Assembly (NCBI RefSeq): GCF_003628535.1
Contig: NZ_RBCI01000008.1
Coordinates: 186,001-250,000, forward strand
DNA from: Flavisolibacter nicotianae
GTDB lineage: Bacteria; Bacteroidota; Bacteroidia; Chitinophagales; Chitinophagaceae
Direction of reading: 5' to 3'
DNA length: 64,000 nucleotides
Shown here: positions 51,139-60,158 of the stretch, piece after piece
Numbering within the stretch: position 1 is the first letter of the stretch
How the letters are laid out: each line of letters starts with the position of its first letter
Program-made: the position numbers and the translations under genes
Notes under the pieces: generated by a model
Database searches by the model: none
Seen by the model: the letters and a program-made list of their open reading frames with translations, nothing else
What the model was told of the DNA's origin: nothing

Positions 51139-52134
51139 ATGTCACTGCGCATTTTACTACTGCTGCTTTTTGCTTTTCAATTGGGAAAAGCGCAAACAAC
51201 CGATTCGACGTATGCAGAACGGTTGGGCTTTCCTAAAGGAGCCAAAGTTTTGATCCTGCATGTGGACGATGCAGGAATGAGTTATGATTCCAACGAAGGC
51301 GCTGTTGCCGCTTTAACTAAAGGCGTGGCCACCTCGTGCAGCGTGATGATGCCCTGTCCGTGGGTGCCGGCTTTTTTACGTTTTTTAAAAGAGCATCCTT
51401 CTATTGATGCGGGCCTTCACCTCACGCTGACATCGGAATGGAAAGACTACCGCTGGGGACCACTGGCCGGAAAGCCGGCCGTTCCCGGCCTTGTAGATAC
51501 TGCAGGGGATTTCTGGGCTTCGGTAGAAGAGGTGGCGGAACATGCATCCGCCGAGGAGGTAGATAAGGAAATGCGGGCACAGTTGCAGCGGGCAGAGCGT
51601 ATGGGATTTCAGCCAACCCATCTCGATACGCACATGGGCACTGTTTACGCAACGCCGGTTTTCCTGGAGCGCTATGTGCGGCTCGGGATTGAAAAAAAAA
51701 TTCCGGTGATGTTGCCCGGCGGTCACGCCACGCTGATCCAGGCGCAAACCCATTTTTCCAACGAACAGATTCAGCAAATTCGCAACATCGGGAAACTGTT
51801 GTGGAATGCAGGGCTGCCCGTGCTGGACGATTTGCACAATGACAGCTATGGTTGGAAGGTGCCCGGAGCCATCGCCGGCGATGACAAGAAACTACAGGCC
51901 TTCAAAACGCAAAAATATAGGGAGGCGATCCGGATGCTGAAGCCGGGAATTACCATGATGATCATGCACTGCACCGCGCCGACAGACGTATTCCCGTACA
52001 TTAGCGACAGCGGCCCCGTTCGAAAAGGAGACCTGCTGGCCATGCTTGACCCGGCCCTTAAAAAGGCCATTCAAACGGAGGGAATTATTCTAACGACCTG
52101 GCGTGAACTGAAACAGCGAAGAGCGCAGCATTGA
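51139..52134 (+). CDS. Secreted ChbG/YdjC-family carbohydrate deacetylase
   Basis: A 331-residue exported enzyme of the YdjC/ChbG deacetylase family, which removes acetyl groups from chitin- or other amino-sugar oligomers. It shows signal peptide MSLRILLLLLFAFQLGKAQ, HVDDAGM (near residue 40) with metal-binding Asp, DAGLHLTL (near 93) and HLDTHMGT (near 160). The extra N-terminal ATGs at 51070 and 51112 would lengthen the n-region; 51139 gives the best signal peptide. Actual substrate unknown. It stands alone. Confidence 0.87.
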   Translation: MSLRILLLLLFAFQLGKAQTTDSTYAERLGFPKGAKVLILHVDDAGMSYDSNEGAVAALTKGVATSCSVMMPCPWVPAFLRFLKEHPSIDAGLHLTLTSEWKDYRWGPLAGKPAVPGLVDTAGDFWASVEEVAEHASAEEVDKEMRAQLQRAERMGFQPTHLDTHMGTVYATPVFLERYVRLGIEKKIPVMLPGGHATLIQAQTHFSNEQIQQIRNIGKLLWNAGLPVLDDLHNDSYGWKVPGAIAGDDKKLQAFKTQKYREAIRMLKPGITMMIMHCTAPTDVFPYISDSGPVRKGDLLAMLDPALKKAIQTEGIILTTWRELKQRRAQH

Positions 52135-52220
52135 TCGGTTCAAAGATCTTTTGCGGCTTAATGCATCGTTGCCTGAGATCTTGAAAAATGAGACTGCAAA
52201 TTGTGGAAAGCTGGCCAGTA

Positions 52221-52844
52221 TTAATGAAACCGGTAAGAGGACAGCGTCGCTTCGAAGCTCCTGTAAAAATTCTGGCCGGATGCTTTTCGTTTGTAGGAGA
52301 CCTGCCGGCTTAGGCCAATGCCTGGTTTCAGGTCCAGCTCCAAATACGAGGTCATCACACCTTTTTCCCAATTGTTGATGGTTACATGGTTTGTCTGCGC
52401 CGTGTCTAATGATAATGCGGCTGCTGATGCAATGCATTCCTGCTTCTGATCACCGAAGGTTTCGGAAAAAAGAACTTCCCCTTCCTGGGTGGGTTGCCTG
52501 AAAATTGCCAGTTCATGATCCGAACTGTCGGAGTAAGCATATACGGCTGATTCTTCTGAACGTAAAAAGGGAAAAGTTTCGGTCGTGGAATTGCGCCAGC
52601 TAAGTTGGTAATAGAGTTTCTTCTCTTTTCGCAGCGTTGTTGTAACGATCAGTGTATCGGCAAAGCTGCTTTTCAGGGTGCCATCTTCAAAATAGGCGCT
52701 CCTGTTGTAGATCCACATGTTGCCCATCGCAAGTGGCCATACTTGCCTGGGGGGCTCGGGCTCCGCTGGTGGTTTGCCAGCTTCTTTTTGGCAGGCGCAG
52801 ATCACGAAGGTGGCCAACAGCACGAAAAAGTACGTTTTCTTCAT
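52221..52844 (-). CDS. Hypothetical lipoprotein, 207 residues
   Basis: I do not recognise the family. It has a lipoprotein signal (MKKTYFFVLLATFVICAC, lipid on Cys 18), a Pro/Glu-rich linker PPAEPEPPRQVWPL, and a domain starting MGNMWIYNRSAYF, a pattern often found at the start of Bacteroidota lipoproteins with a beta fold. No catalytic motif is evident. It is convergent with the deacetylase gene. Confidence 0.75.
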   Translation of the reverse strand: MKKTYFFVLLATFVICACQKEAGKPPAEPEPPRQVWPLAMGNMWIYNRSAYFEDGTLKSSFADTLIVTTTLRKEKKLYYQLSWRNSTTETFPFLRSEESAVYAYSDSSDHELAIFRQPTQEGEVLFSETFGDQKQECIASAAALSLDTAQTNHVTINNWEKGVMTSYLELDLKPGIGLSRQVSYKRKASGQNFYRSFEATLSSYRFH

Positions 52845-53260
52845 GGCTAGTGAAATGAATTTAAGTAGTGTCATGGGTATTCACAAAGCCAACAGTTGAT
52901 GTTGTAAATGTTCGGAGAGGTTCAACGAAGAATAAAGGAGATTTGGCAAGACGAAACTAAAAAAATGTACATCAAGTACAAAAAATTACACTTAAAAAAT
53001 ATTTTATTTATCCTGCAATTGTGCGAGTTCGTTAATGATGTTCTTCTATTGCAGATGAATCGGAAAGGGTGAACCAGTCATTCATATGGTGATTTATCGG
53101 TTAGTTACACAAGTGAGAACGTTGCGAGGCTATTGGAGCCTGGTTCGTTAAAACAGCTGCCTACTTCAATACACGGTCAGGAATAAGGCCCTGGGATTTT
53201 TACTGAAAAAAAGTGGATTTACTTGGTAGAAACCCTCTTTCATATACAAGGGTTAAACCT
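52845..53260. other. Intergenic region of about 415 bases
   Basis: It is A/T-rich between 52960 and 53020 and divergent to both sides. The T9SS-cargo promoter sits at its right end. No gene is seen. Confidence 0.4.
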
Positions 53261-53268
53261 TATTTTTG
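53261..53268 (+). promoter_or_regulatory. -7 promoter element of the T9SS cargo gene
   Basis: TATTTTTG fits TAnnTTTG exactly; TTTC lies 20 bases upstream as a poor distal box. It excludes starts before 53268 and leaves a leader of about 37 bases to ATG 53309. Confidence 0.5.
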
Positions 53269-53308
53269 GCTGTTAAATCTGCCTATGGGAAACACGCAAA
53301 TCTTGCTT

Positions 53309-54421
53309 ATGAGAAACACGTATTTGCCTCGTACTTTTCTTTCCGCGCTGTTGTTGGCATCCAGCCTTTTTCTCCACGCACAATCCGGCACATCCGACGG
53401 TACATACAATTTCAGTGCTCTTGGCGCTGAAAACAGCGGCGGCACGGGTTTCCGAAAACAGGGTGATAAGTTCAAGGTCAGCAATGTTTTTACGCAGGAC
53501 CGGACAACCATGTACGCCAATGATGCTACACCGGGTGCAACCGAAACTGTTATCATCAAGGCCGAAGGCGGCACAAAAAATAAAACCTTTACGTTCAAAG
53601 ATCTGAGTTTACGCAACTTTGGACAAAACACCACGTTGGACGTCTTCACCGTTACGCTCCGCAACTACTATGGTGTGGAAATCGGGCGGCTGACACTGGC
53701 TTCCCCGCAATCACTGGACGTTTATGCGACCGCCATTTCATCCTTTGCTTTTTCCGTTCCTTTTCCGTCTGGCGGATTTGCCGACGTTTCAGAAATACAA
53801 ATTGACTTTCACTACGCGGATGCCGGAATTGCCCCCGACGAGATGACCTTTAACAACATCTCCATTGCCAATGTATCGAATGCTGTTCCCCTTCCGCTTA
53901 CGCTGGTAGAATTTACGGCCAGGAAAGAAGGGACGGGTGTGCGGGTACACTGGGTAACAGCCAACGAGCAAAACGTAGATAAGCACGTGATAGAGCACAG
54001 CACGGACGGTATCCGCTTTGCACCGATTGCCAGTTTCCCGGGACAAAAAAACCTCGCTACCGGATCGAACTACTCGTATTTTCATGCGCAGCCCGAGAGC
54101 GGGAAAAACTACTACCGGTTGAAAGAAGTGGATGTTGACGGCAGCGAAAGAAGCTATGTGGTGAGGACCGTTGACTTTGCGAAAAGTGCAGTCACAGTAT
54201 CCGGTTCCATTCATGGATCGGTTGTCATCAAGGGGCTCAGTGCGGGTCCTTATGCGCTGGAGATAGCTGATATGAGCGGGCAGGTAGTGCTGAAGAATAA
54301 AATAGCGAATGTTTCCGGCGATTACCTTTTGCCGCTGCCAGCCACTTTCTCCCACGGAACCTATATCATTTCACTTTCTGGAAACGGCGTTTCTCTGGCA
54401 CAAAAGATCCTGCTGCAATAA
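53309..54421 (+). CDS. Secreted protein with a type IX secretion C-terminal domain
   Basis: A 370-residue exported protein. After a signal peptide (to about residue 25, LHAQ) comes a beta-sandwich region (about 30-190), then a fibronectin-like segment with LTLVEFTARKEGTGVRVHWVTANEQN, a common pattern before T9SS domains, and a C-terminal type A sorting domain of about 80 residues ending SLAQKILLQ. No enzymatic site is seen; likely a surface or matrix protein. ATG 53285 is an alternative start. It is convergent with icd across a strong terminator. Confidence 0.8.
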   Translation: MRNTYLPRTFLSALLLASSLFLHAQSGTSDGTYNFSALGAENSGGTGFRKQGDKFKVSNVFTQDRTTMYANDATPGATETVIIKAEGGTKNKTFTFKDLSLRNFGQNTTLDVFTVTLRNYYGVEIGRLTLASPQSLDVYATAISSFAFSVPFPSGGFADVSEIQIDFHYADAGIAPDEMTFNNISIANVSNAVPLPLTLVEFTARKEGTGVRVHWVTANEQNVDKHVIEHSTDGIRFAPIASFPGQKNLATGSNYSYFHAQPESGKNYYRLKEVDVDGSERSYVVRTVDFAKSAVTVSGSIHGSVVIKGLSAGPYALEIADMSGQVVLKNKIANVSGDYLLPLPATFSHGTYIISLSGNGVSLAQKILLQ

Positions 54422-54463
54422 CAGGCTCGTTACGGAGCTACCTGCTGTCAAATGAAAGAAATG

Positions 54464-54488
54464 AAAAGCCCCGCATCGCGGGGCTTTT
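54464..54488. terminator. Bidirectional terminator between the T9SS gene and icd
   Basis: AAAAGCCCCGC (54464-54474) pairs with GCGGGGCTTTT (54478-54488) over a 3-base loop; both flanks suit termination in each direction. Confidence 0.92.
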
Positions 54489-54508
54489 GAGATAATCGCT
54501 ATCGATTT

Positions 54509-55753
54509 TTATGCGCCAACGGTGGCTGCCATTTTCTTTTTCAGATTCTCGTCGATTGCGTCGAGGAATTCTTCGGTGTAGAGGTAATCCTTGCCGTGTT
54601 CGGCCTTCGACTTGATGGTCAGTGCCAGGTCTTTGGTCATCTTGCCGCTTTCCACTGTTTCGATGCAGACTGCTTCCAGAGCGTTGCAGAAATCAATCAA
54701 TTCCTGGTTGTTATCCAGTTTGCCGCGGAAGGCCAGGCCTCTTGTCCAGGCAAAAATGGATGCGATCGGGTTGGTAGAGGTTGGGTTGCCTTTCTGGTGT
54801 TCGCGGTAGTGCCGTGTCACGGTACCATGGGCTGCTTCCGCTTCCATTGTTTGTCCGTCAGGCGTTACCAGCACCGAGGTCATTAAACCCAACGACCCAA
54901 AGCCCTGTGCAACCGAATCGCTTTGTACATCGCCATCGTAGTTTTTACAGGCCCAGACAAAGCCGCCGTTCCATTTCATCGCACTGGCGACCATGTCATC
55001 AATCAGGCGGTGTTCGTAGGTGATGCCGGCCTGCTTGAATTTGTCGGCAAATTCCGCTTCGAACACTTCCTGGAAAATGTCTTTGAAACGGCCGTCGTAT
55101 TTTTTCAGGATCGTGTTCTTGGTACTCATGTACAGCGGCCAGCCTTTTTGCAGGGCCATGTTCATGCAACTGCGGGCAAAGCCACGGATGCTCTCGTCGG
55201 TATTGTACATGGCCAGCGCCACGCCACCTTCGCCCTTGTACTGGTATACTTCGTACTCCTGTTTGGTGCCATCCTCGCCTTCAAAGGTGATGGTCAGTTT
55301 TCCTTTTCCTTTCACCACGAAATCCGTAGCCCGGTACTGGTCGCCAAACGCATGGCGGCCAACCACGATGGGGCGGTCCCAGGTAGTTACCAGGCGGGGA
55401 ATGTTGTTGATAACGATCGGCTCGCGGAAAACCGTTCCGTCCAGGATATTCCGGATGGTGCCGTTGGGGCTCTTCCACATCTGCTTCAGGTTAAATTCTT
55501 TTACCCGTGCTTCGTCCGGCGTAATCGTTGCGCATTTGATACCCACACCATACTGGCGAATGGCATTGGCGGCATCTATTGTTACCTGGTCGTTGGTCTG
55601 GTCGCGATACTCAACGCCGAGGTCAAAATATTTAATGTCAACGTCTATGTAGGGAAGGATAAGTTTGTCCTTGATAAATTTCCAGATTATTCGCGTCATT
55701 TCGTCGCCATCCAGCTCTACTACGGGATTGGCCACTTTGATTTTTTTTGTCAT
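54509..55753 (-). CDS. icd: NADP-dependent isocitrate dehydrogenase, eukaryotic-like type
   Basis: A 414-residue TCA-cycle enzyme converting isocitrate to 2-oxoglutarate and CO2 with NADPH formation. It begins [24 protein letters not shown], the start of the type II (mitochondrial/IDP-like) branch and not the E. coli icd type. [20 protein letters not shown] and the [22 protein letters not shown] loop (near residues 305-322) are conserved. Both boxes of its promoter are visible at 55786-55819. Confidence 0.97.
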   Translation of the reverse strand: MTKKIKVANPVVELDGDEMTRIIWKFIKDKLILPYIDVDIKYFDLGVEYRDQTNDQVTIDAANAIRQYGVGIKCATITPDEARVKEFNLKQMWKSPNGTIRNILDGTVFREPIVINNIPRLVTTWDRPIVVGRHAFGDQYRATDFVVKGKGKLTITFEGEDGTKQEYEVYQYKGEGGVALAMYNTDESIRGFARSCMNMALQKGWPLYMSTKNTILKKYDGRFKDIFQEVFEAEFADKFKQAGITYEHRLIDDMVASAMKWNGGFVWACKNYDGDVQSDSVAQGFGSLGLMTSVLVTPDGQTMEAEAAHGTVTRHYREHQKGNPTSTNPIASIFAWTRGLAFRGKLDNNQELIDFCNALEAVCIETVESGKMTKDLALTIKSKAEHGKDYLYTEEFLDAIDENLKKKMAATVGA

Positions 55754-55785
55754 AAGACCAGCGATTTTTTTTAAAAAATAATGCG

Positions 55786-55819
55786 CAAAACTAAGGGTTT
55801 CGTGTAGTTGTAGAACAAA
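55786..55819 (-). promoter_or_regulatory. Promoter of icd
   Basis: On the minus strand TTTG (55819-55816) and TAGTTTTG (55793-55786) are 22 bases apart. The leader to ATG 55753 would be about 29 bases. Confidence 0.65.
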
Positions 55820-55862
55820 AATACCGTATGTTTATAGTAGAGCTACTATTAATGCTCCTTCT

Positions 55863-56504
55863 ATGGAACCGCTTGAACTCTTTTTGAGCTTCCTGAATAA
55901 ATTCATTCCACTCCAAACAGATGAATTTTATTCGAAGATTGTTCCTTTCATCGAAGTGCGGACAATCAAGAAAAAAGAAGTGGTGACGCGTATCGGTGAG
56001 GCGGAAAACTATATCAACTTCATTGGTACCGGATTGTTACGGAAATACTTTGTCAAGGATGGCGGTGAAATCATTACCCAAATCTCCCGGGAAGGGCAGA
56101 TCATTCATTCGCAAGAGTCTTTCTACAGCCGTTCGCCTTCGGAATATTGCATCGATGCCATCGAAACTTCCACCTTGCTTTCCATCAGCTACGATAAACT
56201 CGAAACCATCTTTTCTTCCGGTGCAGCCATGGAGCGACTGGGCCGTCTGATCGTGACGTATATGATGGTGCTGAACGAACGCTGGCAAATGAGTCTGCTG
56301 AAGCTGTCGCCCCGCGAACGATTCCTGGATTTCGTCCAGAAAAATTCCGAGCTGATGCAACGGGTGCCGCAGAAATACCTTGCGTCTTTGCTCAACATCC
56401 AACCCGAGACGTTCAGCCGCTTTAAACATTTGCTTAAAACGCCACCCGCTCATCCGACAAGGGGAGTGGCATCGCAGGATTTTTCGCAGGGCAACGCTTT
56501 TTAA
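55863..56504 (+). CDS. Crp/Fnr-family transcription regulator
   Basis: A 213-residue regulator. The N-terminal half (about residues 15-130) is a cyclic-nucleotide-binding-type beta barrel, and the C-terminal part includes a helix-turn-helix with SPRERFLDFVQKNSELMQRVPQKYLASLLNIQPETFSRFKHLL. The barrel shows no complete cAMP pocket signature, so the effector may differ. This type is common as single-gene regulators in Bacteroidota, sometimes of oxygen or stress response. Divergent from icd by 109 bases; whether it controls icd is not known. Confidence 0.88.
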   Translation: MEPLELFLSFLNKFIPLQTDEFYSKIVPFIEVRTIKKKEVVTRIGEAENYINFIGTGLLRKYFVKDGGEIITQISREGQIIHSQESFYSRSPSEYCIDAIETSTLLSISYDKLETIFSSGAAMERLGRLIVTYMMVLNERWQMSLLKLSPRERFLDFVQKNSELMQRVPQKYLASLLNIQPETFSRFKHLLKTPPAHPTRGVASQDFSQGNAF

Positions 56505-56588
56505 CCAGAACGTCACGTCCAAAAAAATTCTTTGAATGGCAGGTGGTGAAACTGCAGGCACCGCGAAAAGCCATTTTGTCGCTGCGTT

Positions 56589-56948
56589 TTATTTACCCGT
56601 TCTGTAAATAACGATGAAGGCGATGATAACCATCAGCAGGATCATTACGATGGCCAGCAGGAGCCAGGGTTCGATCCTGACGTCGCGCCGGATTCGCCTG
56701 CTTTTTTTACGGGCTGTTTTTTTCTTGAGATCGCGGTTTAACTGCTCAACAAGATCGGAAATGTGGTTTTTGTCCGGAATGGTCTGCAACCCTTCCATGG
56801 CCTCGGACTCAAAAGGATCGTCGAGCAGATTCTTTTCCACGGCATTTTGCTCTTCATCCGTCAGGTGTCCCTGCAGGTATTTCAGCAGCGTTTCCTGGTC
56901 AACTTCAGAGTGCAAATTGGATAATATGTCTTTCAACTTTTCGTTCAT
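56589..56948 (-). CDS. Single-helix membrane protein, candidate anti-sigma partner
   Basis: A 119-residue protein with an N-terminal helical domain (about residues 1-75: LLKYLQGHLTDEEQNAVEKNLLDDPFESEAMEGL, like an anti-sigma zinc-domain region but without the Cys/His ligands), a basic KKKTARKKSRRIRR segment and one C-terminal transmembrane helix (about 92-114). Its ATG overlaps the stop of the ECF sigma gene (ATGA), as expected for an anti-sigma factor. The periplasmic part is nearly absent. Function as anti-sigma factor is inferred from position. Confidence 0.75.
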   Translation of the reverse strand: MNEKLKDILSNLHSEVDQETLLKYLQGHLTDEEQNAVEKNLLDDPFESEAMEGLQTIPDKNHISDLVEQLNRDLKKKTARKKSRRIRRDVRIEPWLLLAIVMILLMVIIAFIVIYRTGK

Positions 56949-57523
56949 GATCTCCGTTGCCTCTTTTCTTTCAATTTTTTTTCCAAAAGTATTTTCAAGT
57001 TACGCTTTCCGTTTTGAATGTAGCTTTTTACCTGCATCAGCGAGTAGCCGGTTTGGTCGGCGATCTGCTGGTAACTTTTCTTCTGCAGGTAGAACAGCGT
57101 GACGCTGACTTTCTGTTCAGCATTGAGATCCCCGATTGCTTCTTCCAGCAACTCATAGGTTTGTTCGTTTTGCAGCAGGTCGTGCCGGTCGGTTTCATTG
57201 TGCGCAATGTTGCTTTTTTCAGACAGCTCTTTTACATTCTTGTCTTTTTCCCGCAGCCGCATCAGGCAGTGGTTCTTTGCCACCATGTATAGCCAACTCT
57301 TGAAGTAGTCGATTTTGTATTTCGGCACTTCGGTCAATACCTTCAGGAAAATCTGCTGCACGCAATCTTTCGCTTCGGTTTCATCTTTCAGGTATTTCAT
57401 GCACAAACCCAGTAGCAGAAGGGTATACCGCTGCAGCAGGATACCCACCCATTCCTGGTTGCTGTCGGCATAAAAATGCTCCAGAAGCTCGTTGTCGGTC
57501 ATATGGTTGTATCGGTCGGCCAT
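56945..57523 (-). CDS. ECF-type RNA polymerase sigma factor
   Basis: A 192-residue extracytoplasmic function sigma-70 factor. Region 2 covers about residues 25-95 (YLKDETEAKDCVQQIFLKVL, and SWLYMVAKNHCLMRLR), region 4 about 130-185 (LNAEQKVSVTLFYLQKKSYQQIADQTGYSLMQVKSYIQNGKRNL). It should direct RNA polymerase to a specific promoter set; its targets are unknown. It is coupled to the membrane protein that follows. Its leader and the divergent NlpC/P60 leader hold a heptamer inverted repeat (57527-57620). Confidence 0.94.
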   Translation of the reverse strand: MADRYNHMTDNELLEHFYADSNQEWVGILLQRYTLLLLGLCMKYLKDETEAKDCVQQIFLKVLTEVPKYKIDYFKSWLYMVAKNHCLMRLREKDKNVKELSEKSNIAHNETDRHDLLQNEQTYELLEEAIGDLNAEQKVSVTLFYLQKKSYQQIADQTGYSLMQVKSYIQNGKRNLKILLEKKLKEKRQRRS

Positions 57524-57526
57524 GGT

Positions 57527-57620
57527 ACGTGAAACAGCAAACGTGAGACGCGAGACAGGAGAAACTTTTTATTTTATTTGAACTCCTGCTTCACGGTTGA
57601 CATTTTATTTCTCCCGTTTG
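57527..57620. repeat. Heptamer-periodic inverted repeat upstream of the ECF sigma gene
   Basis: The left array (57527-57565) is ACGTGAA, ACAGCAA, ACGTGAG, ACGCGAG, ACAGGAG, AAAC at strict period 7. The right array (57581-57620) is its complement-type. It shares the ACGTGAx family with the rplN-rplX spacer 18 kb away and lies outside any ribosomal operon. Confidence 0.82.
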
Positions 57621-57672
57621 ATAATAAGATGCAATGCCTGCAAATTTGCATAATCAAAACGGTATAATTTTC

Positions 57673-58452
57673 ATGCAGTCTGCCATTTGTTTATTATCGG
57701 TTGTTCCCATGCGCAAAGAGCCTTCGCACTGCAGCGAGATGGTGAGCCAGGTCCTGTTTGGCGAATATGTGACGCTGGGAGAGGAGAAAGAGGACTTTGT
57801 ATTTGTTACCTGCCAGTCTGATGGCTACCAGGGCTGGGTTCAGGCAAACCAACTGACAACGGTTGCAGACGAGCAGGTGTTGACCACTTCGGAATATATC
57901 GGTGTGTTTACCCAGGAAGTTTTCGTCAATGGGCGCCGCCGTCTGATGCCGTTTGCCATTCCCGTTTATTCTTCGGGAAAGCCGGGAGACCCGTTGCATT
58001 TTGGTAACCAGCAGGTCAGCTACAAGGTATCGGGTACGGCCGTTTGGAACAGCAACAGCAAAGGGTTTTCCAAACCAAATTTGGACGCCATCATCCAGGT
58101 GTTTCTGGACACACCTTATCTCTGGGGCGGTAAATCAATCTATGGCATCGACTGCAGCGGTTTTGCACAACAGGTGTTCAAACTTTTTGGGCTGCCACTT
58201 TTGCGGGATGCCTACCTGCAGGCAGAACAAGGCACAGAAGTAAAAAGCCTGAAAGATGCACGCCTGGGTGACCTGGTTTTTTTCCAAAACGAGAAAGGCA
58301 GAATCATGCACGTGGGTATTTTGCTGGAGAACAAGGAAATTGTTCATGCATCAGGCAAAGTGCGCATCGATACGATAGACGAGGAGGGAATTTTCAATCG
58401 GGAGACCGGGAAGCGTACGCACCGGTTTCACTCCATCAGAAGATTTTTTTGA
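57673..58452 (+). CDS. NlpC/P60-family peptidase with SH3-like domains
   Basis: A 259-residue cell-wall hydrolase of the C40 family, cutting peptidoglycan stem peptides. SH3-type domains fill about residues 1-130. The catalytic domain has Cys 161 in YGIDCSGF, His 213 in IMHVGILL and His 225 in IVHASG. No signal peptide is obvious, though it starts with a hydrophobic MQSAICLLSVVPM; it resembles the gamma-D-glutamyl-L-diamino-acid endopeptidases of YkfC type, which are cytosolic in peptide recycling. It overlaps the convergent TauE gene by 17 bases. Confidence 0.92.
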   Translation: MQSAICLLSVVPMRKEPSHCSEMVSQVLFGEYVTLGEEKEDFVFVTCQSDGYQGWVQANQLTTVADEQVLTTSEYIGVFTQEVFVNGRRRLMPFAIPVYSSGKPGDPLHFGNQQVSYKVSGTAVWNSNSKGFSKPNLDAIIQVFLDTPYLWGGKSIYGIDCSGFAQQVFKLFGLPLLRDAYLQAEQGTEVKSLKDARLGDLVFFQNEKGRIMHVGILLENKEIVHASGKVRIDTIDEEGIFNRETGKRTHRFHSIRRFF

Positions 58453-58864
58453 AACCCCGGGCCAACAGGTCAATGAAGTCGAATCCCAGCATCTTGAAAC
58501 CGGTATAAAAAAGGACAACCGCGAAAATGCGTTTTAGCGCCGCTTCCGAAATGGCGAGGGCAATCTTACTGCCCACAAAACCGCCTAGTAGAAAGGCAAC
58601 AGCCATGATACCGACGACTTTTATATCGATCAGTCCTTTTTGATAATAATTAAATACGGCCAGAATACCGATCGGCAGCAACAGGAGTCCCAATGATGTT
58701 CCCTGGGCCTCCTTTTGTGTAAAGCCCAGGAAAAACACCAGTGCGGGAACGATGATGATGCCGCCACCCACACCGATCATACCACTTAAAATACCTGCCA
58801 GTAATCCAATGATGGAAAGCAGCAAGATCAAATGCATCGTCATGGGTGTCGGTTTTTTTTGCAT
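58436..58864 (-). CDS. Half-size TauE/SafE family membrane protein
   Basis: A 142-residue protein with four hydrophobic segments, equal to one of the two repeats of TauE/SafE exporters (about 250 residues). The first helix holds IIGLLAGILSGMIGVGGGIIIVPALVFF with the G-x-G-G-G motif, and the second part has GTSLGLLLLPIG and GGFVGSKIALAI. It probably dimerises to form the full carrier. It starts 3 bases after the pyrophosphatase stop, so the two form an operon. The transported anion is unknown. Confidence 0.87.
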   Translation of the reverse strand: MQKKPTPMTMHLILLLSIIGLLAGILSGMIGVGGGIIIVPALVFFLGFTQKEAQGTSLGLLLLPIGILAVFNYYQKGLIDIKVVGIMAVAFLLGGFVGSKIALAISEAALKRIFAVVLFYTGFKMLGFDFIDLLARGFKKIF

Positions 58865-58867
58865 GAA

Positions 58868-59419
58868 TTATGCAAAGGTCATTTTGTAATGCGAAATGGC
58901 TTCGTTGATGATTTTATACGCTTCTTCCTTGTTCTGGAAATTTTCAATCTGCACCTGCTTATTTTCAAGCGCCTTGTATTGCTCGAAATAATTACGCAAT
59001 TCACTGATGAAGTGCGGGGGCAGTTCTTCAATGGACGTAATGTGGTTCACGGAAGGGTCTTTGGTTGCAACGGCAATGATCTTGTCGTCGTGTTCGCCAC
59101 TGTCAATCATCTGCATATTGCCTACGACGGTTGCTTCCACCAGGCAAAGCGGTTGAATGCTTTGTGAGCACAGCACCAGGATATCGAGCGGATCGCCGTC
59201 CCAGCCCAGGGTTTGCGGAATAAATCCATAATTGACGGGGTAATGAAACGAGGAGTAGATCACCCGGTCCAGGATCAGCAGGCCGGTTTCTTTGTCAATT
59301 TCATATTTGGTTCTGGATCCCTGCGAAATCTCAATCATTCCCATCACTCTCTGCGGTGCATCCTCTCCATACGAAGCGCCGTGCCAGGGGTGTAATACTT
59401 GTGTTGTTCGTGTTTTCAT
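58868..59419 (-). CDS. ppa: Inorganic pyrophosphatase, family I
   Basis: A 183-residue Mg-dependent enzyme that hydrolyses pyrophosphate and so drives biosynthetic reactions. The family signature DGDPLDILVL (near residues 88-97) gives the metal-binding Asp residues, and FHYPVNYGFIPQTLGWDGDP precedes it. The C-terminus KIINEAISHYKMTFA matches. ATG 59419 is chosen; the upstream in-frame stretch has no similarity. First gene of a two-gene unit with the half TauE. Confidence 0.95.
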   Translation of the reverse strand: MKTRTTQVLHPWHGASYGEDAPQRVMGMIEISQGSRTKYEIDKETGLLILDRVIYSSFHYPVNYGFIPQTLGWDGDPLDILVLCSQSIQPLCLVEATVVGNMQMIDSGEHDDKIIAVATKDPSVNHITSIEELPPHFISELRNYFEQYKALENKQVQIENFQNKEEAYKIINEAISHYKMTFA

Positions 59420-59724
59420 GCTCAAAAAATTTAAATCCGTATTCTCGGCTGCTAAGCCCAAACTAACTTTTGCAAAGGTGTAAAGAAAAAGACGAAAAAG
59501 ATTCCGGTTTCTTCGTTTGCCAATTTCCGAATGCAAGAATGAAACAGACTGTAAATCCCTTGCCAAAATCGGGCATGGAAGTTCAGGCAATGCGCGACCG
59601 GCCGGAAAAAAGTGGCTAATGGCGCATGCTAAATGCCATCGTCACAAGGATTCCTGTTTCAAATGCGAGGCAGCCACCGGCAGAAAGCACATGCAAAGCG
59701 CTGCCATCAACAACCGGGCAAGGC

Positions 59725-60153
59725 TCACTGTGTGATCGTGGTTTGCGGAAAAGAATACTTCAGGTCAATCAGCCAGTCGTCTCCGACCTTTACGGCTTTG
59801 ACAGAATCTTTTTTGTTTTTGAACGAATTGGAATACACAACCACCGAGGCGGTATCGTTGAGCTTTTTGGTTTCATGCACCCGGATGGAAGATTGCCGGT
59901 ATCCTCTCTGTTCGGTTACATCGTTGTTGTGCAAATAGGCCCGTTCCAGGTTGTCGAGAAGCTGTACGTTGGAAGAATCGGGCAGGATCAGCTTGCGGGC
60001 CTGTTTATAGTTTCCGTCCAGTGCACTGCGGATGAACATGCGGGCTGCATCCACGTCGTTCTCCGGCTTGCCGGTCGCGTTTTCCGTGTCGGAACTATTG
60101 GTGCAGGCCCAGGCAAGTGGCAGAAGGAGACAAATGGAAAGGAGTTTTTTCAT
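59725..60153 (-). CDS. Small lipoprotein (DUF4878-like)
   Basis: A 142-residue lipoprotein with signal MKKLLSICLLLPLAWAC (Cys 17) and a nuclear-transport-factor-2-like alpha+beta domain: DAARMFIRSALDGNYKQARKLI, then a beta sheet ending VKAVKVGDDWLIDLKYSF. This layout resembles DUF4878 or lumazine-binding-like lipoproteins; the assignment is by eye. A -7 box ends 5 bases before the ATG, so its mRNA may be leaderless. Confidence 0.8.
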   Translation of the reverse strand: MKKLLSICLLLPLAWACTNSSDTENATGKPENDVDAARMFIRSALDGNYKQARKLILPDSSNVQLLDNLERAYLHNNDVTEQRGYRQSSIRVHETKKLNDTASVVVYSNSFKNKKDSVKAVKVGDDWLIDLKYSFPQTTITQ

Positions 60154-60158
60154 CGGTC

